Positions 56,849-64,000 of a DNA stretch of 64,000 nucleotides are shown piece after piece. The notes under the pieces are model-generated. The model worked only from the letters and a program-made list of their open reading frames with translations. It had not been told where the DNA came from and made no database searches. The stretch spans positions 1-64,000 of the forward strand of contig NZ_JABFVK010000051.1 in the NCBI RefSeq assembly GCF_013362815.1, read 5' to 3'. The position numbers and the translations under genes were made by a program. Positions within the stretch are counted from its first letter, which is position 1. The number at the start of each line of letters is the position of its first letter. The stretch comes from Hamadaea sp. GTDB taxonomy: Bacteria; Actinomycetota; Actinomycetes; Mycobacteriales; Micromonosporaceae.

Positions 56849-59716
56849 TCAGCCGGAGGGCGGCGGAGCGGTCGCCGACGGCGACGGAGCGCCAGTCGGT
56901 GGGGAGACGACCGGCGGAGTGACGGACGAGGAGGTGGCGGCGGAGAACTCGCGGATGGCGGCTTCCAGGTCGGCCAGCGCCTGGCCCTGAGCGGCGAAGT
57001 CCCCCGTACGCTGGGCGGCCTTCCAATCTGCGAGCGCCTTCTGGATCTTGGCGACGGCCGCCTGGACGGACGACGGTGAGCCCGGTGGCGCTGCGGCTCC
57101 GGCCAGCTGGGCGAGCGCCCCTTCCAGCGTGTCGGCGTACCCGATCCTGGTCCCGTAAAGCGCCAGGATCTTGCGGAGCTGCGGGTACTTCGGATCAGTG
57201 GTGTTGTTCACATAGAGCGGCTGGATGTAGAGCATGCCGTCGGCGTACGGCAGGGACAGCAGGTTGCCGCGCTGGACGTTCTTGCCCCAGATGTTGATGT
57301 CCGTACGCACCGCCTCCTGCCCCTCCATGAGCTGGGCGGCCTGGTTCGGCCCGGCGGTCTGGGTGTCCTTGGGCAGTTCCCGCACCCGGAGCTGGGGTTT
57401 CCCGTTGACGTAGGTGCCCGAGACGAGCGCCGCCAGGTTGTGCCGGTTGCCGGCCGGAGTCAGCGCCGAGACCAGCTGAAACTGGGCGGGGTCGGCGGTG
57501 GACAGGTAGTACGGCGGCTGCTTGGCGGTCTTGTCGGGCTGCGCCGGGTCGCTCGGAACCTTCCACTGGTCGCTGGAGGCGGCGAAGCTGGTGGCATCGG
57601 CGACGTGATAGCGGGTGAGCAGATCCCGTTGGACCTTGAACATGTCCTGGGGATACCGGAAGTGGGCGGCCAGGGCGGTCGGGATGGACCGATTCGGCGT
57701 GATGATGCCGCCGAACGCCTTGTTCCAGGCCTTCAGGACGGGGTCGTCGGGGTCGAACTCGTAAAGGGTGACGGTCCCGTCGTAGGCGTCGACCGTCGCT
57801 TTGACGGAGTTGCGCAGGTAGGTGATCTCCTGCCCGGCCTGGGCCGTCGTCCCGGTGCCGGTCAGCGCGTCGTTGGTCGCGTCCCGCAGGTTGACGCGCT
57901 GGGCGTACGGGTAGTGCGCGGAAGTCGTGTAACCGTCGACGATCCACAGGATGCGCCCGTCCACCACAGCCGGATAAGGATCACCGTCCAGCGTCAGGAA
58001 CGGTGCGACCTTCTGCACCCGGTCCCGGGGATCGCGTACGTAGAGGACTTTGGAGTCGTCGGTGACCTGGTCGTTCAGCAGGAACCGGGTCTCCATGTAG
58101 TCCAGCGAGTACAGCGCCTTCCGCCACGTGCTGTCGAGGCGTACGCCGCCCGACCCCGTATACGTGTAGTACGCCGCTTGGTCGGACGGGCGGTCGTACT
58201 CGACGGGCTGGTCCGAGCCGCCGACGACGGCGTACTCGTCGAACCCTTCGCCGTAGTAGATCCGGGGTTGTTCGATGTCGAGCTGGTCGACCGCGGCCGA
58301 GCAGTCCGATCCGGCGGTGGAGCTGCCGAGGAAACCCGAGACGAAGTACGGCCCGCCGCCGCAGCCCACCCGGTCCGCGGGCGCGGCGACCAGGCCATAT
58401 CCGTGCGTGTAGACCATGTGCTTGTTCTGCCAGTTGGCCTGCGGCCCGGTGAGCTTCGAGTAGTCGATGCCCCGCAGGCCGATGACGTAGTCGCTGGTCC
58501 GGCCGTCGATCGTGTACCGGTCGACGTCCAGCTTGTCGCCGAAGTCGTACCAAGGCCGGACCTGCTGGAGCTGGGTGAAGGACTCGCTGACGATCGCCGG
58601 GTCGAGCAGCCGGACGTTGCGCAACAAAGTCTCGTCGGTGAGCAGGGAGACGGGCGCTTCGGTGTTGCTCGACTGATAGCGCTCCACCGTCATGTTCTGC
58701 ATCCCGTACGCCGAAAGCGTCGCCTTCATCGCGTCCTGCACATAGGGCTGTTCCAGCGTCGGTGTCTGATCGACTTTGAAGGTCTGCACCCACCACGGCA
58801 GTACGCCGCCGATGGCGATCGCCGACAGAAGCAGCAGGCTGAGGGCGACGCCGGGCCAGACGAGGTTGCGCAGCACGGCGTTGGAGACCACCAGGATCGC
58901 GACCGCGACGACGATGGCGAGGTAAGACAGGATCTCCTTGGCCGAGACGACGGCGTGGACGTCGGTGTAGCCGGCGCCGTTGAAGTCGTAGGTCGAGTTG
59001 CGATCCAGCACCAAGGCGCTCTTGTCCAGCTCGTACGCGATCGCCTTCAACCCGACGTACGCCGCGATCAGCGCGGTCAGATGCGCACGGGCGCCCGGCG
59101 TGATGCGATCCCCCCGCCCCTGGAGGCGTACGCCGCCGTAGATGACGTGCATGCCGGTGGAACCCAGGAGAGCCAGGGTGATCAGGGTGAACCCGATGCC
59201 GACCAGGAACTGCCAGAACGGCAATTCGAAGACGTAGTACCCGATGTCGCGATGGAACAGCGGATCGGTCTGCCCGAACGGTTGCGAGTTGCGAAACAGC
59301 AGCCAGGTCTGCCACTGCCCCTGCGCTGCGAGGCCGAACATCAGTGCCACGACGGCGGCCGGCAGGACCAGCCAGCGCCCGAGCCGTCCGGTCAGGGCGA
59401 ACCGCATCCGGTCGAGGGTCTCTTCGCCGGGCGTACCGCCCGCTCCCGGGGGCAGGAACGGCCGCAGTCGCACGGCCAACCCCAGATTGGCGACGAGGAA
59501 CAGGCCGGCCGTGAGGGACATGACGATGAACAGGCCGACGCGCGTACCCAATTCCTTCGTGAACACCGCACGGAAGCCGACCTCGTCGAACCACAGCCAG
59601 TCGGTCCACAGGGCGACCACCCAGCCGAGGACGAGCAGGAAGGCGAGCGAGCCGGTGAGCACGATCAGCGCCGTGCGTCCGCGACGGCCCAGCGGGGGAT
59701 GCTCAGCCAGAGTCAC
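56849..59716 (-). CDS. UPF0182 family membrane protein
   Basis: 955 aa with a cluster of about seven hydrophobic segments in the first 300 residues, then a large extracytoplasmic part (VERYQSSNTEAPVSLLTDE, RIYYGEGFDEYAVVGGSDQPVEYDRP, YLRNSVKATVDAYDGTVTLYEFD) and a Ser/Pro/Thr-rich C-terminus. The length and motifs match UPF0182, conserved in actinobacteria and cyanobacteria, function unknown. It is downstream of the YlbL-like gene by 39 bp, so probably co-transcribed. Confidence 0.95.
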   Translation of the reverse strand: MTLAEHPPLGRRGRTALIVLTGSLAFLLVLGWVVALWTDWLWFDEVGFRAVFTKELGTRVGLFIVMSLTAGLFLVANLGLAVRLRPFLPPGAGGTPGEETLDRMRFALTGRLGRWLVLPAAVVALMFGLAAQGQWQTWLLFRNSQPFGQTDPLFHRDIGYYVFELPFWQFLVGIGFTLITLALLGSTGMHVIYGGVRLQGRGDRITPGARAHLTALIAAYVGLKAIAYELDKSALVLDRNSTYDFNGAGYTDVHAVVSAKEILSYLAIVVAVAILVVSNAVLRNLVWPGVALSLLLLSAIAIGGVLPWWVQTFKVDQTPTLEQPYVQDAMKATLSAYGMQNMTVERYQSSNTEAPVSLLTDETLLRNVRLLDPAIVSESFTQLQQVRPWYDFGDKLDVDRYTIDGRTSDYVIGLRGIDYSKLTGPQANWQNKHMVYTHGYGLVAAPADRVGCGGGPYFVSGFLGSSTAGSDCSAAVDQLDIEQPRIYYGEGFDEYAVVGGSDQPVEYDRPSDQAAYYTYTGSGGVRLDSTWRKALYSLDYMETRFLLNDQVTDDSKVLYVRDPRDRVQKVAPFLTLDGDPYPAVVDGRILWIVDGYTTSAHYPYAQRVNLRDATNDALTGTGTTAQAGQEITYLRNSVKATVDAYDGTVTLYEFDPDDPVLKAWNKAFGGIITPNRSIPTALAAHFRYPQDMFKVQRDLLTRYHVADATSFAASSDQWKVPSDPAQPDKTAKQPPYYLSTADPAQFQLVSALTPAGNRHNLAALVSGTYVNGKPQLRVRELPKDTQTAGPNQAAQLMEGQEAVRTDINIWGKNVQRGNLLSLPYADGMLYIQPLYVNNTTDPKYPQLRKILALYGTRIGYADTLEGALAQLAGAAAPPGSPSSVQAAVAKIQKALADWKAAQRTGDFAAQGQALADLEAAIREFSAATSSSVTPPVVSPPTGAPSPSATAPPPSG

Positions 59717-59755
59717 CCCGTCAGCTTAGGCATCCAGGCCGCGTACGCACGCCAC

Positions 59756-60772
59756 TCAGCAGCTCGGCGTCGGATTCCCCGCCCGGATGTCGGACAGCGC
59801 CTGCAACGCACCGTCCAGCGTCTTCACCTTGACCAGCTTCAGCCCGTCGACCGCGTTCGCCTCAGCCTCGTCGCAGTTGCCGGCCGGAGTCAGGAAGAAC
59901 GTCGCACCATCGTCCTTCGCTCCGACCAGCTTCTGCGCGATGCCGCCGATCACGCCCACGGTGCCCTCGTCGTCGATGGTCCCGGTGCCGGCGATGACCT
60001 TGCCGCCGGTCAGGTCCTCGGTGTTGAGGGTGTCGATGGTGCCCAGCGCGAACATCAGCCCGGCGCTCGGTCCGCCGACGTTCTCGAGGTGGTAGGTGAT
60101 GTCGAACGGATGCGGCTGCTTGTTCTCGGCGGAGACGCCGATGCGCGGGGTGCCGTCCTCACCGGCCTTCGTCGTGATCTTCACCGTCTCGGTCGCGTCG
60201 CCGCGCTTGCGGACGACGGTCAGTTCGGTGCCGACCGGCTTCGCGCGTACCAGTTCTTGAAGCTTTTGAGTGGAGGTGACCTGCTGGCCGTCCACGGTCG
60301 TGATCACGTCACCCGCGGCCAGTTTGCCGGCCGACGCGCCGTCCGCGACGACCTCCTTGACCGTGACCTGGACCGGATAGCCGAGCTCGCGCAGTGCCGC
60401 GGTCTCCGCGCTGGACTGCGACTCCTGGAAGGCCTCCTTGTTCTCCTGCTCGACCTGCTCGTTGCTCTGGTCGGGCGGGTAGACCAGCTCGCGCGGGACG
60501 ACCTTCTCCTGCGGGTCGAACCAGGCCTTGATCGCCGAAAGCAGGTCGATGTCGTCGGTGACGTTGACCGTCACCATCCGCAGCTGACCCTTGCTGGTGC
60601 TGGTCGACGTCCCGGTGACCTGAATCACCTGCTTCTTGTCGTAGCTGCCGAGCGTGTCGAAGGTCGGTCCCGGTCCGAGGATCACGTACTTGACCGGCGC
60701 CTGGCCGATCAGGAACACCAGCAGCGCGGCCAGCACGGCCCCCGCGACAACGGTCCACCCGCGACGTCTCAT
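59756..60772 (-). CDS. PDZ/Lon-like membrane protease (YlbL family)
   Basis: 338 aa. Signal anchor VVAGAVLAALLVFLIG, PDZ domain at about 125-205 (VQVTVKEVVADGASAGKLAAGDVITTVDGQQV), S16 Lon-type protease domain with Ser in GGPSAGLMFALGTID and Lys in GIAQKLVGAKDDGATFFL. YlbL-type proteases are membrane-bound; in some bacteria they take part in recovery from DNA-damage arrest. Divergent from the zincin gene. Confidence 0.92.
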   Translation of the reverse strand: MRRRGWTVVAGAVLAALLVFLIGQAPVKYVILGPGPTFDTLGSYDKKQVIQVTGTSTSTSKGQLRMVTVNVTDDIDLLSAIKAWFDPQEKVVPRELVYPPDQSNEQVEQENKEAFQESQSSAETAALRELGYPVQVTVKEVVADGASAGKLAAGDVITTVDGQQVTSTQKLQELVRAKPVGTELTVVRKRGDATETVKITTKAGEDGTPRIGVSAENKQPHPFDITYHLENVGGPSAGLMFALGTIDTLNTEDLTGGKVIAGTGTIDDEGTVGVIGGIAQKLVGAKDDGATFFLTPAGNCDEAEANAVDGLKLVKVKTLDGALQALSDIRAGNPTPSC

Positions 60773-60894
60773 GGCGACAACACTAGATCAGCGTTTGTCG
60801 GGCGCGGTCCGCGTGCCCCATCAGTCCGCGCACGATCATCTTGTACGCCGTCAGCAGAACACAGGGAATGTACAGCCAGGATCGGGGGCCTCCC

Positions 60895-60911
60895 TGAGTC
60901 AGTACGACTCA
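60895..60911. promoter_or_regulatory. Dyad in the divergent YlbL/zincin promoter region
   Basis: TGAGTC-AGTAC-GACTCA, perfect 6-bp arms, 22 bp upstream of the zincin start. A candidate operator only; I see no clear -35/-10 pair in this 160-bp region. Confidence 0.35.
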
Positions 60912-60932
60912 ACTTCGCGTACCGTGGAGTAC

Positions 60933-62348
60933 GTGCCTGACACTCCTTTCGGCTTCAGCCTGCCGGGCGGGCAGCCCGACCCGAACGATCCGCAGCAGAT
61001 GCAGCAGTTCCTCGCCGGATTGCAGCACATGCTCGCGCAGAGCGCCGCCACCGACGGCCCGGTCAACTGGGACCTGGCCCGGCAGGTGGCGACCAGCCAG
61101 CTCAATTCGGCGGGCGACCCCGGCGTCTCCCCGGCCGACCGCGCGGCGGTCACCGAGGCGTTGCGCCTGGCCGATCTGTGGCTGGAACCGCTGACGGCGT
61201 GGCCGACCGGCCTCACCAACACCGCTGCGTGGAACCGCAACGAATGGCTCTTCCACACCCTCGACGCCTGGCGCAAACTCTGCGACCCCGTCGCGTCCCG
61301 CATGGTCGGGGCGATGAGCGACCTCGTCCCGGAGGAAGCGCGGGCGCAGCTCGGCATGATGCAAGGAATGCTGACCGCCCTGGGCAGCGCCGTCTTCGGC
61401 GGCCAGCTCGGGCAGGCTCTGGCGTCGCTGGCCGCCGAGGTGCTCTCCGCGGGAGACATCGGCCTCCCGTTGGGACCGGCCGGGACCGGCGCGCTCGTTC
61501 CCGCCAACGTCCAGGCGTACGGGGAGGGGCTGGAGATCGACCCGTCCGAGGTACGCCTCTACGCCGCCCTGCGAGAGGCGGCTCACCAGCGCCTGTTCAG
61601 CCACGTCCCGTGGCTGCGCGGCCACGTCTTCGCCGCCGTCGAGGCGTACGCGGGCGGCATCCGCGTCGACCGGGACGCGATCGAGGAGGCGATGGGCCGC
61701 ATCGACCCGAGCGACCCGAGCTCGATGCAGGAACTGCAGATGGCGGGCGTCTTCACGCCGGAGGACAGCCCGGCGCAGCAGGCGGCGCTACGGCGGCTCG
61801 AAACCGTCCTGGCGTTGATCGAGGGCTGGGTCAGTCACGTCGTGGACACCGCGGCCGAGGGCCGCCTGCCGAACGCGGCCAAGCTCGGTGAGGCGTTCCG
61901 TCGCCGCCGGGCGGCCGGCGGACCGGCGGAGCAGACCTTCGCCGCCCTGGTCGGGCTGGAGCTGCGGCCGCGACGGCTGCGGGAGGCCACCCGGCTCTGG
62001 GCCGCGCTGAACGAGCACCGTGGCATCGCCGGGCGCGACGCCCTCTGGGGTCACCCGGACCTGTTGCCCACCGACGACGACTTCGCCGACCCCGAGGGGT
62101 ACGCCCAGGGCCAGCTCTCGCTGGCCGACCTCGGCGACTTCGAGGCCGACCTGCGCAAGCTCATGGACGGCGAGACCCCACCGGCCCCCTCGTCCCCCTC
62201 GTCCTCGTCCTCTGCCTCGTCCACGTCGCCGGACTCGGTGGACTCGGCGGGCTCGGCGGGCTCGGCGGGCTCGGCCACCGAGGATGAGCCGGACCGGAAG
62301 CCCGACGTGTCGGGCGAGCCGGACGAGAAGCCTGACGACGAGAAGTGA
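60933..62348 (+). CDS. Zincin-like metalloprotease family (DUF2342/F420-associated)
   Basis: 471 aa. The helix YAALREAAHQRLFSHVPWLRGHVFAAVEAYAGG carries ExxHxRLF-like metal motif typical of the family, with EQTFAALVGLELRPRRLREATRLWAALNEHRGIAGRDALWGHPDLLP downstream. The C-terminal ~70 residues are Ser/Asp/Glu-rich, disordered and encoded by a GGCTCG repeat. The family is often next to coenzyme F420 or ThiF-like genes, as here. Of two GTG codons, the one at 60933 has GGAG just upstream. Confidence 0.85.
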   Translation: MPDTPFGFSLPGGQPDPNDPQQMQQFLAGLQHMLAQSAATDGPVNWDLARQVATSQLNSAGDPGVSPADRAAVTEALRLADLWLEPLTAWPTGLTNTAAWNRNEWLFHTLDAWRKLCDPVASRMVGAMSDLVPEEARAQLGMMQGMLTALGSAVFGGQLGQALASLAAEVLSAGDIGLPLGPAGTGALVPANVQAYGEGLEIDPSEVRLYAALREAAHQRLFSHVPWLRGHVFAAVEAYAGGIRVDRDAIEEAMGRIDPSDPSSMQELQMAGVFTPEDSPAQQAALRRLETVLALIEGWVSHVVDTAAEGRLPNAAKLGEAFRRRRAAGGPAEQTFAALVGLELRPRRLREATRLWAALNEHRGIAGRDALWGHPDLLPTDDDFADPEGYAQGQLSLADLGDFEADLRKLMDGETPPAPSSPSSSSSASSTSPDSVDSAGSAGSAGSATEDEPDRKPDVSGEPDEKPDDEK

Positions 62349-62357
62349 CCACCCGGC

Positions 62358-62460
62358 CGCGCTGATCGTCGGCGGCCGACGATCAGCGCGGTGCGACGGC
62401 CATGATCGTCGGAAGCCGACGATCAACGCACTTAAACGCCCTTGAATGTCGGAAGCCGAC
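62358..62460. repeat. Palindromic repeat, family D, three decreasing copies
   Basis: Copy 1 (62358-62390): perfect 15-bp arms CGCGCTGATCGTCGG with a 3-nt loop. Copy 2 (62403-62425): TGATCGTCGG-AAG-CCGACGATCA. Copy 3 (62448-62460): GTCGG-AAG-CCGAC with only the right outer arm left. They lie between convergent genes, 9 bp after the zincin stop. Confidence 0.85.
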
Positions 62461-62505
62461 GATCATGGGGCGGTGCGGCGCCGATGATCAATGGGGTGGG
62501 CGGCG

Positions 62506-63039
62506 TCAGTCTTCGATGTATGCGTTTCCGGCGACGGCGGCGACGCCCTCGAGGAAGCCCCGGGCTCGTTCCGTCTTCGGGTAACGGGCGACCAGCCGCC
62601 AGAACGCGGCGCTGTGGTTCGGCTCGATCAGGTGCGCCAGCTCATGGATGAGCACGTAGTCGCTGACCCAGATCGGCATGTCCCGGAGCCGGTCGGAGAG
62701 CCGGATCGTCCGGTCGTCGGGCGAGCAGGAGCCCCATCGGCCCCGCTGATTGGAGACCCACCGTACGCCGAGCGGCAAAGCAGCCGCGTCGTAGTCGGCG
62801 AAGTATCGGGCGACGAGCTGGTGCGCCCGGGCCATCAAGGCATCGTCGGACCGAGCGCCCTTTTTGTCCTTGGCTTCCAGCCTGGCCAGCATCTTGTCGA
62901 CCCAGGCGGTCTCCTCGGCCCGGGAGAACTGGCTCGGGATGAGAACGACGACCGTCTCACCCTCGCGGTAGGCGGCAACCGTCCGGCGTCGGCGCTCACT
63001 GCGCCGCACCTCAACGACGGGCGTCCGCTGGTCCGCCAT
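62506..63039 (-). CDS. M48/YgjP-like metallopeptidase
   Basis: 177 aa. Zinc motif HELAHLIEPNHSAAFWRLVARYPKTE (HExxH then downstream Glu region), and RWGSCSPDDRTIRLSDRLRDMPIWVSDYVLIHEL, the RWGSC motif of YgjP/SprT-like (UTP-pyrophosphatase-associated) peptidases. Cytoplasmic. Start at 63039 (MADQRTPVVEVRRSERRRRTVAAYREG); no strong Shine-Dalgarno. It is divergent from DUF5679 across 264 bp. Confidence 0.88.
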   Translation of the reverse strand: MADQRTPVVEVRRSERRRRTVAAYREGETVVVLIPSQFSRAEETAWVDKMLARLEAKDKKGARSDDALMARAHQLVARYFADYDAAALPLGVRWVSNQRGRWGSCSPDDRTIRLSDRLRDMPIWVSDYVLIHELAHLIEPNHSAAFWRLVARYPKTERARGFLEGVAAVAGNAYIED

Positions 63040-63303
63040 CGATGGCAGGTTCAGCTCACGCCGGCGGTGACGTTCAGCCGGTTCATGCGTTGGACGGTAG
63101 CGGGCGGAGTGCAGGGGTGCGCAAGACCTGTCCCACGCCTTTTTTCTTCGCAAAACTCGGGTAAAGGACAAAAGCGCCGAAGATCATCTCGGGCCCGCCC
63201 GGCGTGTCCCGGCGTACCTGACATATCCGAAGACGTGGGGAAGGCACACTTCCGGGCGAGCCTGTCGCATATGGGCGGGCGAAAGGGTCAACAGGAGGAC
63301 ATC
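63040..63303. other. 264-bp divergent intergenic region
   Basis: It contains the divergent promoters of the peptidase and DUF5679 genes. AGGAGG (63290-63295) is a strong ribosome-binding site for the latter. A run TTTTTTCTTCGCAAAACTC near 63139-63157 is unusually AT-rich. I see no gene in either direction. Confidence 0.5.
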
Positions 63304-63459
63304 GTGGCTGAAGAGATGTACAACGGGTACTGCGTGAAGTGCAAGGAGAAGCGCGACTTCAAGGGCACCGTTACTGTCTCGAAGACCGGAATGAGGATGG
63401 CGAAGGGCCCCTGCCCCGTCTGCGGGACCACGGTGAACCGCATTCTGGGCAAGGCCTGA
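63304..63459 (+). CDS. DUF5679 zinc-ribbon-like small protein
   Basis: 51 aa, GTG start with AGGAGG 8 nt upstream. Two CxxC pairs: NGYCVKCKEKRDF and GPCPVCGTTVNRI, with KGTVTVSKTGMRMAK between, the DUF5679 pattern. Likely a zinc ribbon. Widely conserved in actinobacteria, function unknown. The strong ribosome-binding site suggests high expression. Confidence 0.9.
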   Translation: MAEEMYNGYCVKCKEKRDFKGTVTVSKTGMRMAKGPCPVCGTTVNRILGKA

Positions 63460-63475
63460 CAGCATCTGACTTTCC

Positions 63476-63511
63476 GGGCCTCGGCTGTCACTTCTTCGAC
63501 AGCCGAGGCCC
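63476..63511. terminator. Hairpin after the DUF5679 gene
   Basis: Perfect 14-bp arms GGGCCTCGGCTGTC / GACAGCCGAGGCCC with an 8-nt ACTTCTTC loop, 16 bp after the stop codon. No T-tract. Confidence 0.75.
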
Positions 63512-63517
63512 GAGCCC

Positions 63518-63579
63518 TGTGGATAACCCGCTGATTTCTGTGGATAACCCGACGTGGGTTGTGCATAACCTGTGGATCA
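63518..63579 (+). promoter_or_regulatory. Cluster of four DnaA-box-like 9-mers
   Basis: TGTGGATAA at 63518-63526 and 63539-63547 (reverse complement TTATCCACA), TGTGCATAA at 63560-63568, TGTGGATCA at 63571-63579. All in one orientation, start-to-start spacing 21, 21 and 11 bp, close to whole helical turns. No dnaA/dnaN or oriC context is present. Just upstream of the ThiF/TOMM-like gene. Confidence 0.6.
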
Positions 63580-63618
63580 GCGGGTGGCGGGGACGGCGTA
63601 CGCGTCAGGATTCTCGGC

Positions 63619-64000
63619 GTGAGCCATCGCCGCCAGCCTCGGCCGCTCCTGATTCCGGGCGTACGCCCGCTGTGGCGGGACCGTCGCCGGGTGCAGCTCG
63701 GACTGGATGAACGCCGGGCGGTCGTCCTCGAATTGGCGCATCCGTCGGCCGGTCGGCTGCTCGACCTCCTCGACGGCTCGCGTACCGAGCGAATGCTGCT
63801 CGATCAGGCGGCCGTCTTCGGCATGGACGAGGACGCCACGCGTACCCTCCTGAACGATCTCATGGAGCGCGGCCTGGTGATCACCGCGGACGCCTTGCTC
63901 CCGGCTGGTCTGCCGAGTGCGGACCGGGAGCGGCTGAGCGCGGAGGCGGGCGCGCTGGCGTTGGAGCAGCCGGCGCGGACGCCGGCCGAGGTGCTCCGGC
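63619..64000 (+). CDS. ThiF/TOMM cyclodehydratase-like protein, 5' part only
   Basis: The frame is open from GTG 63619 to the window end (127 codons): RPLLIPGVRPLWRDRRRVQLGLDERRAVVLELAHPSAGRLLDLLDGSRTERMLLDQAAVFGMDEDATRTLLNDLMERGLVITADALLPAGLP. This resembles the N-terminal RRE-like domain of actinobacterial ThiF-family / TOMM leader-peptide-binding proteins, which accompany the zincin and M48 genes in many actinomycetes. The adenylyltransferase part would be beyond the window. Confidence 0.6.
   Translation, partial: MSHRRQPRPLLIPGVRPLWRDRRRVQLGLDERRAVVLELAHPSAGRLLDLLDGSRTERMLLDQAAVFGMDEDATRTLLNDLMERGLVITADALLPAGLPSADRERLSAEAGALALEQPARTPAEVLR

Noticed and set aside
57440-60940. Very long plus-strand open frame (over 1100 codons) opposite UPF0182 and the YlbL-like gene
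   Set aside because: It is the antisense of two well-supported genes, with Arg/Val/Gly-rich low-complexity translation typical of a GC-rich shadow frame.
62160-62290. Tandem repeat of GGCTCGGCG as a non-coding repeat
   Set aside because: It encodes the disordered Ser/Gly/Ala tail of the zincin-like protein in frame, so it is coding low complexity.
4947-62460. IS or MITE termini as explanation of the palindromes
   Set aside because: I see no target-site duplications at their edges and no transposase gene in the window; placement after stop codons fits a 3'-end role better. A trans-mobilised origin is not excluded.
63518-63579. Chromosomal replication origin
   Set aside because: Only four boxes, no AT-rich unwinding region, and no dnaA, dnaN, rpmH or gyr genes nearby.

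Overview
The window is high-GC (roughly 70 %) actinobacterial chromosome. GTG starts, ATGA/GTGA gene overlaps and leaderless-looking promoters are frequent. The gene set (a complete mce lipid-import operon carrying its own ATPase gene, a Flp/Tad pilus locus, a SigD/ShbA-type sigma factor, UPF0182, DUF5679 and YlbL-type PDZ/Lon proteins, and an initiator tRNA without encoded CCA) fits a filamentous or Micromonosporaceae-like actinomycete. The family assignment is inference. There is no phage, IS element, CRISPR array or rRNA; the content is mostly chromosomal housekeeping and accessory metabolism.

Layout. 1-6 kb: a PolX/PHP DNA polymerase, a secreted GH105-like unsaturated glucuronyl hydrolase, and small cell-wall, hydrolase and stress genes. 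6-13.3 kb: an acyl-CoA catabolism cluster (SDR, MaoC hydratase, quinone oxidoreductase, ACAD10/11-type kinase, acyl-CoA dehydrogenase, hydrolase) divergent from a second acyl-CoA dehydrogenase across a perfect TetR-type operator. 13.4-24.8 kb: an LppX/LprG-like lipoprotein converges on an 11-gene mce operon (ATPase, two YrbE permeases, MceA-F, two Mce-associated proteins) in which nearly every junction overlaps. 24.8-29.7 kb: a LURP-one protein, SigD/ShbA with an RsdA-like anti-sigma factor, and a TetR/MFS drug-efflux pair. 29.8-32.8 kb: a sugar ABC importer without its own ATPase. 33-39.3 kb: a FdhF/YdeP oxidoreductase with FdhD, and two secreted hydrolases. 39.4-43.8 kb: an MFS pump, a GT-C-like membrane protein and a methyltransferase. 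43.9-54.5 kb: a Tad/Flp pilus locus. 54.6-64 kb: a NYN RNase-like protein, membrane proteins, tRNA-fMet, UPF0182, YlbL, a zincin, an M48-like peptidase, DUF5679 and the start of a ThiF/TOMM-like gene.

The most unusual content is non-coding. (i) At least ten long, near-perfect inverted repeats in four sequence families, most with 24-32 bp arms and all with GATC near the outer end of each arm, sit 9-55 bp downstream of stop codons. Their two arms change together between copies. One copy lies inside the reading frame of a TadE gene, and three copies have short tandem repeats growing from the edge. (ii) A 79-nt inter-cistronic element occurs in two unrelated operons with 85 % identity and no gaps. 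It runs exactly from the upstream TGA to the downstream ATG and carries a conserved 8-codon mini-ORF. In the pilus operon 17-bp direct repeats flank it, as if it had been inserted into an ATGA junction. (iii) A 10-bp perfect stem covers the Shine-Dalgarno sequence of the first mce gene. (iv) Four DnaA-box-like 9-mers lie 21, 21 and 11 bp apart near the right end.
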